This document shows positions 35,228 to 42,602 of a DNA stretch of 64,000 nt, in pieces. The stretch is from positions 62,001 to 126,000 of the forward strand of contig NZ_WLVL01000039.1 in the NCBI RefSeq assembly GCF_009707125.1. Reading direction: 5' to 3'. How positions within the stretch are numbered: position 1 is the stretch's first letter; the number at the start of each line of letters is the position of its first letter. A program made the translations under genes and the position numbers. The DNA comes from Arsenicicoccus cauae. GTDB taxonomy: Bacteria > Actinomycetota > Actinomycetes > Actinomycetales > Dermatophilaceae. The notes beneath the pieces were generated by a model. That model was not told where the DNA came from. It did no database searches and saw only the letters and a list, made by a program, of their open reading frames with translations.

Positions 35228-35255
35228 CTTGAGTCTGTCACGCTCAACCTTGAGC
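35228..35255 (-). promoter_or_regulatory. HAIR site 2 plus extra half site
   Basis: CTTGAGT, seven bases, GCTCAAC (35228-35248) is a second HspR operator, centred 62 bases upstream of the first. Its right arm is reused with CCTTGAGC to make a close palindrome (GCTCAA-CC-TTGAGC, 35242-35255), so the array offers five half sites. Multiple HAIRs before dnaK are known in Streptomyces. Confidence 0.85.
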
Positions 35256-35320
35256 GTCGTGGTTTCATTCCCGGGCCGCCATCATCAAGGCAGGGTGCGC
35301 CACCTGGGGTTGTCTGTCGG

Positions 35321-35389
35321 ATCTCACTGAAGGTGTCGCAGTCTCACTGGACGTGTCATCGATGTGTCGCGATCTCGCTCAACATGTCG
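35321..35389. repeat. Short imperfect repeats, possible IS end remnants
   Basis: Three related 18-base units, ATCTCACTGAAGGTGTCGC (35321), GTCTCACTGGACGTGTCA (35341) and ATCTCGCTCAACATGTCG (35372), share TCTC-C-TC-A-RTGTC. Such sequences are common next to the ends of IS481/IS3-type elements in actinobacteria. They lie beside an IS3 orfA fragment. Confidence 0.45.
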
Positions 35390-35423
35390 TAGGTCATCCT
35401 TCGGTCATGGACGGACCAGCCGG

Positions 35424-35570
35424 AACCTCACGCTCCAGCTCGGTGATCCGCGCCGCCTCGGCCGTGGTCGTGCCCGGCCGGTCACCAGCATCGACCTCGG
35501 CCTGGGTCACCCAGTTCCGCAACGTCTCAGGGTTGATCCCCAACTGCTCACTGAGGAGCTCGACGCCACA
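35424..35570 (-). mobile_element. IS3-family transposase orfA fragment
   Basis: About 50 codons read CGVELLSEQLGINPETLRNW, then VTQAEVDAGDRPGTTTAEAA and RITELEREV, the helix-turn-helix and leucine-zipper portion of IS3-family OrfA. It lacks the start and continues into unrelated sequence at both ends; no orfB with its DDE residues is present. A dead remnant, embedded next to the stump of an aldo/keto reductase. Confidence 0.8.
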
Positions 35571-35571
35571 C

Positions 35572-35796
35572 CCGCCGCTGGCCTGTCTCCAAGCCCAGGG
35601 CGAGACCTTCGGGCTGCCAGTCGTGCCCATCCCCGGGACGCGCAGCGCCGCCCGGGTCGCCGAGAACGCCGCGAGCACCGCCCTGGTCCTGACCGGCGAC
35701 CAGCGGTCGCGCCTCGCCCGGGCGGCGGACCTCGCCCACGGCACCCGCAACCTCGACTTCGCCGGGCCTGACTGGATCAGCGCCGGACGCGAGTGA
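35572..35796 (+). pseudogene. Aldo/keto reductase C-terminal remnant
   Basis: Reads LACLQAQGETFGLPVVPIPG, TRSAARVAENAASTALVLTG, then DQRSRLARAADLAHGTRNLD and ends at a stop at 35796. This is the last quarter of an aldo/keto reductase (compare the usual ALAWLLAQG..PIPGT..V.EN pattern). The barrel with the catalytic Tyr and Lys is absent; the break coincides with the IS3 remnant. Confidence 0.75.
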
Positions 35797-35812
35797 GGTC
35801 AGCCGCAGACCG

Positions 35813-37042
35813 TCAGACCCAGATCGCCGCGTCGATCCCGTCGCTGAAGCGCTCCGGCAGCTCGGGGTGCCGCACGGCCTCTCCCCGCACGACCCGCGCC
35901 GCGCTCCAGGCCGCCGCCGCCGCGTCGAGCAGGTCGTCGGCGCCGCGGCGGTCCAGGGCCACGCCGCTCGGCAGCCGCACGCCCTGCGCGAGCAGCAGCC
36001 CCTCGCGCTCGTGGACACCCTCGACCGTCTTTTTGCTCGAGTCCAGCGGCGCACCCGCCATGACCGCGAAGCACAGCTCGGGGTGCACCTCCACGACCGG
36101 CACCCGCTCCGGGTCCTTTGAGCGCACGTACCCGTCGACGTCGAGGATGGCCCGCCGCAGCGCATAGCTCTGCGCCGCCAGGCTGGTCCCGCCCGTGCGG
36201 GCGACGCTGATCCGGCGGGCCTCGGCATACGACTCGGCCGCGAGCGCGTCGCGCACGGGAGTCGCAAAGACCGAGCTGCCCCGCCGCCCCAGCCGCCGTC
36301 GCACCAGCACGTCGGCCTGCCGCCGACCCGTGTCCGGCAGCCCGACGGGGGTGTCGACCGCGACGAGCCGGACCTCGCACCCGGCCCGTGCGCGCGACAC
36401 GAGGGTGTCCAGGTCCGGCCCGGCGACGAGCCGGACCGTGCCCCTCCCCGCGCTCGGCAGGAGCGCGCCGGTCCACCCGCCGCGCGCGCCGTCGACGCCG
36501 AGGACCCAGCCGTCGTATGCCGATTCGCCGCCCTCACGGGCCGGTGACCGCTCGAGGCCGAGATCCGTCAGGACCGCCGCCACGGCGTCCTCGGGCGAGG
36601 CCGCGTGGCGGGGTGCCCGCACGTCGTGGTCGGCCACCGGCACCTCGTCGAAGAGCCGCAACCCACCGAGAAGCACCACCGGCACCCCGGTCCGGGCCGC
36701 GAGCGCGATCTCGCTGACCGTCCCCCAGCTGTTGCCCACCGCGATCACCGCGTCGCAGGCCCGCACGAGCAGGGCGTTGCGCATCTCCCCCAGGCCCGTG
36801 GGCACGGTGACCGACAGGTGCGGGTTGGCGGCGGCGCGGTCGTCGCCGGGCAGCAGGCCCAGGCTCGTGCCCCCTGCCTCGGTGCAGCCGCGGGCGGCAC
36901 CGGCCATCACCCCGCCGAGCCCTCCGGTCACGACGACCAGGCCCTGCTCGGCGAGCAGCCGGCCCACCGTGACCGCCTGCTGCACCTGCTCCGCCGTCGC
37001 CGAGCCCGGGCCGACGACACCGACATAGCCTCGTGGACGCAC
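35813..37042 (-). CDS. LOG-like Rossmann domain fused to DUF429
   Basis: A 409-residue two-domain protein. Residues 1-155 form a TIGR00725/LOG-like domain (lysine-decarboxylase/DprA fold): YVGVVGPGSATAEQV, VVVTGGLGGVMAGAARG, and the nucleotide-site segment GNSWGTVSEIALAARTGVPV. Residues 180-409 match DUF429, a predicted RNase-H-like nuclease: VLGVDGARGGWTGALLPSAG, RLVAVDTPVGLPDTGRRQAD, SVFATPVRDAL, and VVEVHPELCFAVMAG. Acidic residues for a metal site (VDGARGGW, VDTPVG, EVHPE) are kept. GTG at 37042. The combined role is unknown; the first domain may release or bind nucleotides. Fusion continuity is clear, with no stop or frameshift. Confidence 0.8.
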   Translation of the reverse strand: MRPRGYVGVVGPGSATAEQVQQAVTVGRLLAEQGLVVVTGGLGGVMAGAARGCTEAGGTSLGLLPGDDRAAANPHLSVTVPTGLGEMRNALLVRACDAVIAVGNSWGTVSEIALAARTGVPVVLLGGLRLFDEVPVADHDVRAPRHAASPEDAVAAVLTDLGLERSPAREGGESAYDGWVLGVDGARGGWTGALLPSAGRGTVRLVAGPDLDTLVSRARAGCEVRLVAVDTPVGLPDTGRRQADVLVRRRLGRRGSSVFATPVRDALAAESYAEARRISVARTGGTSLAAQSYALRRAILDVDGYVRSKDPERVPVVEVHPELCFAVMAGAPLDSSKKTVEGVHEREGLLLAQGVRLPSGVALDRRGADDLLDAAAAAWSAARVVRGEAVRHPELPERFSDGIDAAIWV

Positions 37043-37109
37043 GCCTTCAGGATGGCATCCCGCGAGGTCCAGGACGGGGTAGGCAGGCGGGCAGCTGCGC
37101 TCGGCGGCG

Positions 37110-37232
37110 ATGAGCCCGACCGCAGCAGCGCAGTCCGCCGTGGCCGTGGCCTACGCCCTGGGCTTCGGGGCGGTCCTGCTCGTCGGGCTGCTGATGTCGC
37201 AGCCGCTGCTGGTCCGGGGGCGCACGACCTAG
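37110..37232 (+). CDS. Possible 40-residue membrane miniprotein
   Basis: An ATG at 37110 opens 40 codons with one strong hydrophobic segment (VAVAYALGFGAVLLVGLLMS) and a short basic end (RGRTT). No ribosome site was seen, and it sits in a 199-base gap between two real genes, ending as the promoter box TAGAGT of the next gene begins. Composition fits coding, but the support is weak and it may be chance. Confidence 0.3.
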   Translation: MSPTAAAQSAVAVAYALGFGAVLLVGLLMSQPLLVRGRTT

Positions 37233-37241
37233 AGTGCCGTC

Positions 37242-37961
37242 ATGGTCGCACCTGCATCCGACGACGCCGCGCTGCGGGCGGGCATCCTGGACCTGCTGGG
37301 CCGGCGTGGCGCGGACGTCACGATCTGCCCCTCTGAGGTGGCGCGGGCGCTCGGTGGCGATCACTGGCGCGACCTGATGACGCCGACTCGCGAGGCCGCG
37401 GCCCGGCTGGCCGGGAGGGGCCTCGTCGAGGTGGTGCAGCACGGCGAGCCCGTCGACGTGCGGGTGGCCCGGGGTCCCGTGCGCCTGCGTCGCGGACCGG
37501 CCTGGCCCGCAGCGGCTCCCGCCACCTCGGCCGGTGCGCCGACGCACTGGCTGCTCCCGATCGACCCGGCGGCGCACGCCGAGCACCAACCCGCGGACTG
37601 GCGCACCCGGCCCGACGCCACCCCCGTCTGGGAGGCCATCGCGCGCTCCCAGCCGATCGACCGCTGGTGCCTGCGCTCTGGCTACCGGACGATGCGGACG
37701 GGCGACACGATCTGGGCCTACCTGTCGCGGCGGCAGGAGCTGTGCGCGGTCGGCTCGGTGCGCGAGGTCGTCCACGAGGGCGACGCCTGGCACGTCCTGG
37801 TGGACTGGGACGACGCGCGCACGGCCGCGCTCGCCCGACATCCCTTGCCGCGCAAGGCGTTCGGACAGGTCCCGATGTCGACCTGCCGCGCAGGCGAGCG
37901 CGCAGCCGGGGTCCTGACGGAGCGGTATGCCGACCTCCCCGGCTCCCGGCATACGACCTGA
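37242..37961 (+). CDS. DUF3253 winged-helix protein fused to EVE-like (PUA-fold) domain
   Basis: A 239-residue two-domain protein. Residues 10-85 are DUF3253: GILDLLGRRGADVTICPSEV near 14, then HWRDLMTPTREAAARLAGRG, a winged helix normally found alone at 80-100 residues. Residues 100-225 look like an EVE-type PUA fold: HWLLPIDPAAHAE, TIWAYLSRRQELCAVGSVRE and WHVLVDWDDARTAAL, expected to bind modified bases in DNA or RNA. ATG at 37242 lies six bases after TAGAGT, so it is probably leaderless. Role unknown; a nucleic-acid-modification sensor is a reasonable guess. Confidence 0.7.
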   Translation: MVAPASDDAALRAGILDLLGRRGADVTICPSEVARALGGDHWRDLMTPTREAAARLAGRGLVEVVQHGEPVDVRVARGPVRLRRGPAWPAAAPATSAGAPTHWLLPIDPAAHAEHQPADWRTRPDATPVWEAIARSQPIDRWCLRSGYRTMRTGDTIWAYLSRRQELCAVGSVREVVHEGDAWHVLVDWDDARTAALARHPLPRKAFGQVPMSTCRAGERAAGVLTERYADLPGSRHTT

Positions 37962-37974
37962 GCCCCCCGTGACG

Positions 37975-38925
37975 TCAGTCCGCGGCAGCGGCGAGGCGGG
38001 CGGCGACGTCACGGGCCGCCTGCCGCAGCTCGGGACCACCGACGATGCGCCACGGGTGCGGGACCTGGGCGAGACGCTCGACGACATACATCTCCGCGTC
38101 GTTGGTCGATCCTCGCAGCTCGCACCCGCCCTCGACCTGCGTGAGCGTCCCGGAGACGGCGCCGACCCACCGCGAGACCTCCGCGAGGGGCGCGTCGAAC
38201 CGCACGTGCGTCTCGAGCTCCCACCCGGCTCCGAGCGCCTCCTCGAGGGCGGCCACGGGGTCGAGGTCGGCGGGCACGGAGCAACGCTCGGACGTCGGGG
38301 TCGCCGCCACCACGCGGTCGACGCGCAGCGTCCGTGTCGCCTGGGCGTGGTGGGCGTGCCCGAGGAGGTACCACCGGCCGTGACGCACCACCAGCGCCCA
38401 CGGGTCGACGAGCCACGCGTGCGCTCTCCCCGACTCGCTGCGGTAGTCGAGCTGCACCCGACGACCGTCCGCGATGGCCGCGACCAGGGCGCTGGTGACC
38501 GTGGGCTCCGGCAGCGGGTCGGGGCGGCCGGCCCCGCTGGCGGTGTCGCGCACGACCGCGGCCTGCTGCCGAGTCCTGGCGGGGAGCGCGCGGATGACCT
38601 TGTCGAGGGCCTCGCGCCGGATGTCGGTCCCCTGCCGTTGGCCGGCCGTGGCCGACAGCACCGCCGTGACCAGGGCGATCGCCTCGTCCTCGGTGAACAC
38701 GACAGGAGGGAGGCGGGCGCCGCGCCCCAACCGGTAGCCGCCATACGGCCCCCGGGAGGACTCGACCGGCACACCCGCCTCGCGCAGCGTCAGGACATAG
38801 CGCCGCACCGCCCGCTCGGTGACGCCGAGGCGGTCGGCCAGCTGGGCAGCCGTCACCCCCGGCCGGTCCTGGATCGCCTCGAGCGCCAGGAGCGTCCGCA
38901 CCAGCGGGGTGGCGCCGTCGTCCAT
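37975..38925 (-). CDS. HTH/WYL-domain transcriptional regulator
   Basis: A 316-residue repressor or activator of the YafY type. Residues 5-60 form the helix-turn-helix (TPLVRTLLALEAIQDRPGVT, QLADRLGVTERAVRRYVLTL); RGPYGGYRLGRGARLPPVVF follows; the WYL domain spans 145-225 (RRVQLDYRSESGRAHAWLVD, PWALVVRHGRWYLLGHAH), and a C-terminal WCX extension follows. The WYL part may bind nucleotides or nucleic acid. ATG at 38925 lies six bases after TACGCT on the same strand; earlier in-frame starts lie upstream of that box. It is divergent from the TSUP transporter. Confidence 0.88.
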   Translation of the reverse strand: MDDGATPLVRTLLALEAIQDRPGVTAAQLADRLGVTERAVRRYVLTLREAGVPVESSRGPYGGYRLGRGARLPPVVFTEDEAIALVTAVLSATAGQRQGTDIRREALDKVIRALPARTRQQAAVVRDTASGAGRPDPLPEPTVTSALVAAIADGRRVQLDYRSESGRAHAWLVDPWALVVRHGRWYLLGHAHHAQATRTLRVDRVVAATPTSERCSVPADLDPVAALEEALGAGWELETHVRFDAPLAEVSRWVGAVSGTLTQVEGGCELRGSTNDAEMYVVERLAQVPHPWRIVGGPELRQAARDVAARLAAAAD

Positions 38926-38991
38926 GCCGTCAGCGTAGGTGTCGACGACCGACCGAGCCGCCCGACCCACGCAGCAGCTACCATCCAGCAC

Positions 38992-39066
38992 ATGGCTGAG
39001 GTCGGCATCCGCGCGCTCCACCTGGCCGCGTCGGGGCCCGCCCGCCCGGTCACCGCATGGAGCTGA
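38992..39066 (+). CDS. Possible leaderless upstream ORF before the TSUP transporter
   Basis: ATG at 38992 lies seven bases after TACCAT (38979-38984) and opens 24 codons (MAEVGIRALHLAASGPARPV plus TAWS) whose stop at 39064-39066 lies inside the TSUP gene, overlapping its ATG (39057) in another frame. The layout fits a leaderless leader peptide whose translation delivers ribosomes to the transporter start, which has no clear ribosome site of its own. It carries no Cys or run of rare residues, so the signal, if any, is unclear. Confidence 0.4.
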   Translation: MAEVGIRALHLAASGPARPVTAWS

Positions 39067-39800
39067 CTACCTTCGTCCTGCTCGTGCTGGCAGGGTTGGC
39101 AACGGGTTTCGTGGGCTACCTGACCGGGATGGCCTCGCTCGTGTCCTATCCCGCCATGCTCGCGGCCGGGCTGTCGCCCGTCGCCGCCAACGTCAGCCAG
39201 ACGCTCGGCCTGATCGGGATCGGCGTCGGTGCGGCCACCCGCGGGATGCCGACCCTGCTCGCCGGCGGCCGACGCGACCTGCTCCCCCAGCTCGCCCTCG
39301 CGGCCCTCGGCGGCGGGATCGGCGCCGCGGTCCTGCTGCTCGGCGGGGAGGGGTCCTTCACGCTCGTCGTGCCGTGGCTGCTCCTCGTGGCCTCGCTCAT
39401 GGTCCTCGTCTCCCCGCGGCTGCGGTCCCTGCAGGGCGAGCGGTCCGCGCCCCGCTGGGTCTACCTCGCCGGGGTCCTCGCGGTGAGCACGTATGGCGGG
39501 TACTTCGGCGCCGGCGCGGGCACGATCTACCTCGCGGTCGCGCTGCTCGCCTCCAGCGACGCGTTCGGCCGGTCGATGATCCTGAAGTCCGTGCTGCTGG
39601 CGGCCACCAACGTCGTGGCCGCGGTGCTGTTCATCGCGTTCGGGCCGGTGAGCTGGTGGGCGGCGCTCGCGCTCGGCCTCGGCTGCCTGCTGGGGGGCAA
39701 CCTCGGGCCTGCCGCGCGGCGGCTGATCCCCGAGCGGGTCATGCGGTGGCTCGTCGCGGTGGCCGGCGTCGGTCTGGCCGCCTGGCTGGCGCTGGCCTGA
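39057..39800 (+). CDS. TSUP-family (TauE/SafE) membrane transporter
   Basis: A 247-residue transporter of the sulfite exporter TauE/SafE family. About eight membrane segments in two related halves: half one begins LAGLATGFVGYLTGMASLVS and includes SPVAANVSQTLGLIGIGVGA near residue 40; half two begins AVSTYGGYFGAGAGTIYLAV near 142, with FGRSMILKSVLLAATNVVAA near 175. The GYFGAGAGTI motif is the family signature. Substrates range from sulfite to organosulfonates, and none can be assigned here. ATG at 39057 overlaps a small upstream frame. Confidence 0.87.
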   Translation: MELTTFVLLVLAGLATGFVGYLTGMASLVSYPAMLAAGLSPVAANVSQTLGLIGIGVGAATRGMPTLLAGGRRDLLPQLALAALGGGIGAAVLLLGGEGSFTLVVPWLLLVASLMVLVSPRLRSLQGERSAPRWVYLAGVLAVSTYGGYFGAGAGTIYLAVALLASSDAFGRSMILKSVLLAATNVVAAVLFIAFGPVSWWAALALGLGCLLGGNLGPAARRLIPERVMRWLVAVAGVGLAAWLALA

Positions 39801-39826
39801 CGCCACCCCGCCTCCTGCTCCCGCCT

Positions 39827-39848
39827 CCGCCGTCTCCCCCGACGGCGG
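39827..39848. terminator. Hairpin between TSUP and DUF72 genes
   Basis: CCGCCGTC / GACGGCGG, an 8-bp perfect stem with a 6-base loop, between converging genes (27 bases past the TSUP stop and 15 past the DUF72 stop). Confidence 0.6.
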
Positions 39849-39862
39849 GTGAGCCGCGGGCG

Positions 39863-40603
39863 TCAGGTCTGGGCGGCGACCAGCTCCTTGAGGCGGAGGC
39901 CGTTGAACGCGGCATACCCGTAGTTGTCGTTGTTGAAGTAGCAGTAGGCAGGTCGGCCGCCCGCCGTGAGACCCCGCAGGTGCCCCACCCACCGCGTGAG
40001 GGCCTCGTCGTCGAAGGACCCGCCATACCGCCACTCGGGGTCGCTGTTGTGGAACCGCACGTAGGCCAGGCGACCGGACGCCCGCAGCACGGGCTCGCGC
40101 CCGGCGACCACGGACACCACGAAGCCCGCGCCGTGCCGGTCGAGCAGGTCGAACACCCCGTCGTCGAGCCAGGACTCGTGCTGCGGCTCGACCGCGACCC
40201 GCACCCGCTCGGGCAGCATCCCGAGAAAGGTCGACAGGCGGTCGTCGTCGCGGTGCAGGTCGGCGGGGAGCTGCACGACGAGCGGGCCCGCCTTGTCGCC
40301 GAGCAGGTCGTGGGTGTGCGTGATCCGCTCCACCCAGTCGGCCGGGTCCTTGAGCTTGCGGTAGTGGGACAGGTAGCGCGACGCCTTGACCGTCATCTCG
40401 AAGCCTTGCGGGAGGCGGTCGCGCCAGCCCTCGACGGTGGTGTCGGCCGGCCAGCGGTAGTGCGAGCCGTTGAGCTCGACGGTGTCGAACCGCTCGGCGT
40501 AGTAGTCGAGCTGGTCCGCGATGCGCAGGCCGTCGGGGTAGAAGGTGCCGCGCCAGTGCTTGTAGGTCCAGCCCGACGTCCCGATCCGCACGTCCATGCT
40601 CAT
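39863..40603 (-). CDS. DUF72 family protein
   Basis: A 246-residue TIM-barrel protein of the DUF72/YecE family, function unknown. Landmarks are IGTSGWTYKHWRGTFYPDGL near residue 6, YAERFDTVELNGSHYRWPAD near 32, RLPQGFEMTVKASRYLSHY near 60, VAVEPQHESW near 130, and YVRFHNSDPEWRYGGSF near 176, and it ends with the CYFNNDNYGYAAFNGLRL pattern. All conserved family residues appear intact. ATG at 40603 or two codons later (40597). It precedes the cation diffusion facilitator end by 16 bases on the same strand side. Confidence 0.92.
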   Translation of the reverse strand: MSMDVRIGTSGWTYKHWRGTFYPDGLRIADQLDYYAERFDTVELNGSHYRWPADTTVEGWRDRLPQGFEMTVKASRYLSHYRKLKDPADWVERITHTHDLLGDKAGPLVVQLPADLHRDDDRLSTFLGMLPERVRVAVEPQHESWLDDGVFDLLDRHGAGFVVSVVAGREPVLRASGRLAYVRFHNSDPEWRYGGSFDDEALTRWVGHLRGLTAGGRPAYCYFNNDNYGYAAFNGLRLKELVAAQT

Positions 40604-40619
40604 GCTCCGACTCGTCCCG

Positions 40620-41609
40620 TCACGCGCGGTCCGCGAGCGGGTCCGGCATGTCACCGATCCGGCTCACCGGCATGATCACCACGTCGTCCAGCTTCCAGTC
40701 CAGGGCTCGTATGGCGGCCGCCGCCGCCTCGACGTCCGCCGTCAGCGCCGAGGATCCGCGTGGCACCACGAAGGACTCGACGTGCAGCACGTGGCCCATG
40801 TCGCGGACCCGGCTGCGCGAGTCCGAGACCCACCCGCATCCCCGCAGGACCGCGTCGACCTCCGCGACCAGGGGGTGGGTGTGGGCGGAGTCGTAGGTCC
40901 TGGCCCGGCCGTCCATGAGGTTGCGCCCGGCATACCGCAGGTTGGTCCAGCCGTCCTTGACGATGGACACGGCGATGCCGCTGGCCACCGCCGCGTCCGC
41001 CCACCACCAGCCCAGACCGATGCCGATGATGCCGGCGATGGATCCGGCCGCGGTCATCCAGTCGGCCTTCTGCATGTCCGCGTCGGCGTAGAGGATGCGG
41101 TCGTGCAGGGCCTCGGCCAGCGGCATCTTGCGTCGCGCGATGATGATCGGCCCGACGAGGGTGTAGGCCATGACCGCGATCATCACCCAGCCCGCCCAGA
41201 CGGTGTGCCCGAGCAGCTGGAGGGTGCCGATCGGTGGGTGCTCCGCCTTGACCAGCCCGGTGACGGAGTCCCACAGCAGCATCGCGCCGACCAGCAGCAG
41301 CGCCACCGAGGCGGCGAGGTGGCCGCTGGCGACGGCGCGGTGGCGTCCGTAGGGATACTCGGGCGAGGGGCTCTTGCCGACCTGCTTCCGAGCGATCAGG
41401 AAGGCGATGGGCGGCACGAACGCGAGCAGGTCCTCGATCCAGGCGGCCTTCATCGCCTGGGACGAACCCATGACGAGGTAGACGGCGGCCACGCAGGTCA
41501 CCATGTAGGTGATGGTGATCCACTCGAGGCGGGTCGCGCGGTGCAGGGCGTCGCGCTGCTCCTCCGGCAGCGTCGTCCCGCCGAACCTCGTCGTCGACGA
41601 GCGGCTCAC
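40620..41609 (-). CDS. Cation diffusion facilitator family transporter
   Basis: A 329-residue metal-proton antiporter of the CDF family with about six membrane segments (ITYMVTCVAAVYLVMGSSQA near 38, AASVALLLVGAMLLWDSVTG near 100, VWAGWVMIAVMAYTLVGPII near 135, AAGSIAGIIGIGLGWWWADA near 185) and a cytosolic C-terminal domain. The usual HxxxD metal motif is recast: the second site reads ADADMQKADW near 172 and the first is not obvious, so metal choice is uncertain. The GTG at 41609 overlaps the stop of an upstream lipoprotein gene (GTGA). Confidence 0.85.
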   Translation of the reverse strand: MSRSSTTRFGGTTLPEEQRDALHRATRLEWITITYMVTCVAAVYLVMGSSQAMKAAWIEDLLAFVPPIAFLIARKQVGKSPSPEYPYGRHRAVASGHLAASVALLLVGAMLLWDSVTGLVKAEHPPIGTLQLLGHTVWAGWVMIAVMAYTLVGPIIIARRKMPLAEALHDRILYADADMQKADWMTAAGSIAGIIGIGLGWWWADAAVASGIAVSIVKDGWTNLRYAGRNLMDGRARTYDSAHTHPLVAEVDAVLRGCGWVSDSRSRVRDMGHVLHVESFVVPRGSSALTADVEAAAAAIRALDWKLDDVVIMPVSRIGDMPDPLADRA

Positions 41610-42121
41610 GAGGCCCCTCCCGCCGAGCTGTCGAGCCAGCGCTCGAGGTCGGACAGGAGGGCGTTCTCCCCCGCCGGGACGGCCAGGACGTGCTGCCGGG
41701 TCTGGCCGCCGGGGTCCGTGGACTCGGCATAGGGCCGGGTCAGTCCGACCTCGGCGGCCCAGGGGCTGGTGGCGTCGAGCCCGGCCACCACGAGGTCGAC
41801 CTCTCCGTCGGACAGGTCCTCGACGAGGGCGGCTTCGCTGTCGGTGGTCCACTCGACGCGGGCGCCGAGATGCTCGGCATACCGCTGGGCGAGCTCGGGC
41901 TCGGGCCCGCTCGGGGTCTCCTCGGGGCCGGTGACGACGACGCGCGGCGGCGCATGGGTCACCCCGACGCGCAGCACCCGCTCGGACCGGACCCGGTCCA
42001 GGGTGAGTCCGGGATCGGTGGGGACCTGCACCCCGCAGGCCGAGACCGCCGCGATCATCAGTGCCGCGAGCGGCGACCGTGCGAGCAACCCTGCCCCTGC
42101 AGGGAGTCGACCAGTGTTCAT
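41606..42121 (-). CDS. Short lipoprotein with a half solute-binding (SBP family 3) domain
   Basis: A 171-residue exported lipoprotein: signal peptide with lipobox AAVSAC (Cys near residue 29), then a single lobe of an SBP-type fold: LRVGVTHAPPRVVVTGPEET near 50, ELAQRYAEHLGARVEWTTDS near 75, and DGEVDLVVAGLDATSPWAAE near 103. The second lobe of the usual 230-residue domain is missing, but the gene has no frameshift and is translationally coupled to the CDF transporter (GTGA), so the short form looks real. It may pass or sense a ligand for that transporter; this is inference. Confidence 0.75.
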   Translation of the reverse strand: MNTGRLPAGAGLLARSPLAALMIAAVSACGVQVPTDPGLTLDRVRSERVLRVGVTHAPPRVVVTGPEETPSGPEPELAQRYAEHLGARVEWTTDSEAALVEDLSDGEVDLVVAGLDATSPWAAEVGLTRPYAESTDPGGQTRQHVLAVPAGENALLSDLERWLDSSAGGAS

Positions 42122-42163
42122 GCACCGAACCCTAGGCGACCTCGGCCGGCACGAGGGGCGTTG

Positions 42164-42589
42164 TCAGTGCCCGAGCGGCTGCACCTCAACCCCCAGCTCG
42201 CCGAGGAGCTCGGTCACCCGGCGCCGTATGTCGTTCCGGATGGGTCGCACGGCCTCGACGCCCTGACCGGCGGGGTCGGCGAGCTCCCAGTCCTCGTAGC
42301 GCGTCCCGGGGTAGTAGGGGCAGGCGTCCCCGCAGCCCATCGTGATCACGACGTCAGAGGCCTGCACCGCCTCGGGAGTGAGCATCTTGGGCCTCTCGGC
42401 GGAGATGTCGATGCCCTCCTCGAGCATCGCCTCGCGCACGGCGGGGTTGACGGCGTCGGCGGGGGCCGAGCCCCCCGATCGCACCTCGACGGCCCCGCCG
42501 GACAGGTGGTGGGTGTAGGCCGCGCCCATCTGGGAGCGGCCGGCATTGTGGACGCACACGAACATGACGGACGGTCGGCGGTCGCTCAT
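42164..42589 (-). CDS. arsC: Arsenate reductase (low-molecular-weight phosphatase type)
   Basis: Reduces arsenate to arsenite for export. The 141-residue protein has the phosphatase P-loop VCVHNAGRSQM (Cys-x5-Arg) near residue 11, the GIDISAERPKMLTPEAV segment near 64, and MGCGDACPYYPGTRYEDWEL near 88, the pattern of actinobacterial thiol-dependent enzymes; mycothiol/mycoredoxin is the likely electron donor by family knowledge. ATG at 42589. It follows acr3 by 13 bases on the same strand, so the two are one operon, divergent from arsR. Confidence 0.93.
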   Translation of the reverse strand: MSDRRPSVMFVCVHNAGRSQMGAAYTHHLSGGAVEVRSGGSAPADAVNPAVREAMLEEGIDISAERPKMLTPEAVQASDVVITMGCGDACPYYPGTRYEDWELADPAGQGVEAVRPIRNDIRRRVTELLGELGVEVQPLGH

Positions 42590-42602
42590 CGGGGCTCCTC
42601 GG

